Below are positions 7,238-8,580 of a stretch of DNA of 8,580 bases, piece by piece. Within the stretch, counting starts at the first letter, position 1, and the number at the start of each line of letters is the position of its first letter. The notes beneath the pieces are model-generated. The model ran no database searches and was not told the origin of the DNA. It worked only from the letters and a program-made list of their open reading frames with translations. The stretch comes from Pseudomonadales bacterium (lineage in GTDB: Bacteria > Pseudomonadota > Gammaproteobacteria > Pseudomonadales > Azotimanducaceae), in the NCBI GenBank assembly GCA_007128525.1, contig SKXG01000146.1, positions 1 through 8,580 on the forward strand, given 5' to 3'. A program made the position numbers and the translations under genes.

Positions 7238-8580
7238 GCCTGACGGAGATCCATCGCTGGAATGCGCCGCCGGCCGACGACTCGGGCGATGTCACGGCGC
7301 ATCTGCATGAAGTCGAACGACCACTGGCCCTGTTCGCACAAGGCATTGCCGGCACGTTCTTTCACATCAAGTCGGTTGCGGAATTCGATGGTGCTGGTTC
7401 TGGCGGCCAGGCACTGCATGACCGCGGCGTGCTCTACCTGCCGGAAGAAATCGACCGCTTCCACAGCCGCGCGTACAACCTCGGCACCTACAAACTGATG
7501 GCGCTGCATCAGCTCTGTCACCTGGAATTCGGCAGCTATGCCTTCGACATCAATGAAGCACGGCAGCGAATCCCGGCACTAGCCAACCGGGCAATGCCTC
7601 CAGCCGGCCTGACCGAGTCCGACTTTGACACCTTTTACCGCCATTTCCCGGCGCGCTGGCTGGTCCGGCATCTGTTCCACCTGCTCGAAGCCGCGCGCAT
7701 CGACCAGCGCATGCTGGTGCGCTACCCGGGCGCCAAGCGCTACTACGATCGGCTCGCCGGGCTGGAAATCGAGTCACGCTGGCCCACCCAGATCACTGAC
7801 CTGGCCGAGTTGCTGCAAGCCCTGCAATGCTGGGCACTGGGTGCCGAGCGCGACGCCCTGTGTGCACTGGACAGCACCAGCGCACTGGCACCATTGGTTG
7901 ACCTGGCAGAACCGGCCCGCGCCCTTGATGCGGACGTCTACCGGATCACAGCCGCTGTTACCCATGCCTACGATATGCTTGATCAGTTTGGCCTGCTGCC
8001 GGCACCGCAGAGTTCGGCAACCGCAATCGAAGCCATGGATGAGCCAGTCGCCGAAGAAGACACGCCGCCGCCAGCGGCATTCCACGGCGCGCCGCCAACC
8101 GAGTGGCTGCAGCGCGAGGAGCGGCTGAACCAGTGGCAGGACGAGCTGGAGCAGATGGAAGCCGGACTGCAGGTAGAGATGGATTCCGCAGCCATCAGCG
8201 CCGTCAACGACCAGGCCCTGACTCAGGAACAGGCAGACAACGCCAGCACCCGCGCGGTCGACCAGAACCTGCGCGCCAAGCAGCGCGAACGTGACACGCT
8301 GGAGCGGCGCATCAGCATCGAACAATCACGCATCGACCAGGGGCTTGGGCGCAAGGAGCCACATCGCGGCCCGAGCTATTTGTACGACGAGTGGAACTAC
8401 CTTGAAAACCGGTATCTGCCGGGCTGGTGCCGCCTGTATGAAGAGCCGGCCCTGGATACCGCCGAAGATCAGATTCGCGCCATGCTCAACCGCGTCGCAC
8501 CGCACGAGCAGGGTGTACGCGCCTGGTTCGGGGCGCTCGTCCAGTCGTGCCTCGAACAGGCCCGCGTCGTGGATGCGCTC
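7234..8580 (+). CDS. NorD/CbbO-like protein, partial (3' end outside window)
   Basis: The frame stays open from TTG 7234 to the window end (449 codons, no stop). The TTG overlaps the ATPase stop as TTGA; there is no strong ribosome site, as expected for coupled translation. The first in-frame ATG (7498) would remove conserved N-terminal sequence such as [11 protein letters not shown]. Visible parts: a helical N-terminal domain (about 25-255) with [21 protein letters not shown] (H92, H96) and [11 protein letters not shown] (E152); an acidic Pro-rich linker (about 266-290); a probable coiled coil (about 291-370); and a segment like the pre-vWA part of NorD/CbbO ([26 protein letters not shown], 379-404). 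The metal-ion-binding (MIDAS) vWA domain expected after this lies outside the window, so the vWA assignment rests on homology of this segment and the neighbour. It should act with the upstream ATPase to remodel or activate a client. Confidence 0.88.
   Translation, partial: MSLTEIHRWNAPPADDSGDVTAHLHEVERPLALFAQGIAGTFFHIKSVAEFDGAGSGGQALHDRGVLYLPEEIDRFHSRAYNLGTYKLMALHQLCHLEFGSYAFDINEARQRIPALANRAMPPAGLTESDFDTFYRHFPARWLVRHLFHLLEAARIDQRMLVRYPGAKRYYDRLAGLEIESRWPTQITDLAELLQALQCWALGAERDALCALDSTSALAPLVDLAEPARALDADVYRITAAVTHAYDMLDQFGLLPAPQSSATAIEAMDEPVAEEDTPPPAAFHGAPPTEWLQREERLNQWQDELEQMEAGLQVEMDSAAISAVNDQALTQEQADNASTRAVDQNLRAKQRERDTLERRISIEQSRIDQGLGRKEPHRGPSYLYDEWNYLENRYLPGWCRLYEEPALDTAEDQIRAMLNRVAPHEQGVRAWFGALVQSCLEQARVVDAL

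Noticed and set aside
7625..8128. Plus-strand frame of 167 codons inside the NorD-like gene
   Set aside because: It is an alternative frame of a gene with recognisable NorD/CbbO sequence; its own translation is low-complexity and motif-free.

Overview
The window looks like chromosomal DNA of a GC-rich gammaproteobacterium with Pseudomonas-like features. The pointers are a hybrid sensor kinase, a PA0069-family radical SAM gene behind a Pseudomonas-type LexA box, a retropepsin/7TM/RimK-like operon and a NorQ/NorD-like gene pair. The genus cannot be fixed from the sequence. Genes are tightly packed. No stretch over 300 bases lacks a gene, and I see no tRNA, rRNA, CRISPR array, insertion sequence or phage gene.

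Layout. (1) 1-1524, plus strand: the C-terminal part of a hybrid histidine kinase (HisKA, HATPase, one divergent receiver, one canonical receiver); its sensor part lies before the window. (2) 1521-2657, minus strand: a radical SAM protein that converges on the kinase, the two TAG stop codons sharing one CTAG. (3) 2658-2870: an AT-rich divergent control region holding a near-perfect palindromic LexA (SOS) box 26 bp upstream of the radical SAM start. (4) 2871-6270, plus strand: three genes joined by TGATG overlaps, encoding a retropepsin-like lipoprotein, a membrane protein with an inactive-transglutaminase domain and seven C-terminal helices, and a RimK-like ATP-grasp ligase. (5) 6380-8580, plus strand: a MoxR-type AAA+ ATPase of the CbbQ/NirQ/NorQ group overlapping by 4 nt a NorD/CbbO-like protein that runs off the window end. 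The latter frame is open for all 449 visible codons.

How they may work together. The three-gene operon fits an envelope system in which a cytoplasmic ligase makes or attaches an amino-acid or peptide product, the membrane protein links it to the periplasm, and the lipoprotein protease-like domain acts there; the substrate is unknown. The AAA+/NorD-like pair should be an ATP-driven maturation or remodelling machine. Its usual clients (RubisCO, nitric oxide reductase) are not seen nearby, so its client is open. The radical SAM gene is probably induced by DNA damage.

Most notable observations: the LexA box; the Asp-Ser-Ser in place of Asp-Thr/Ser-Gly at the retropepsin active site; the HQxxH motif in the NorD-like protein; and the client-less ATPase/NorD-like pair next to the ATP-grasp operon.
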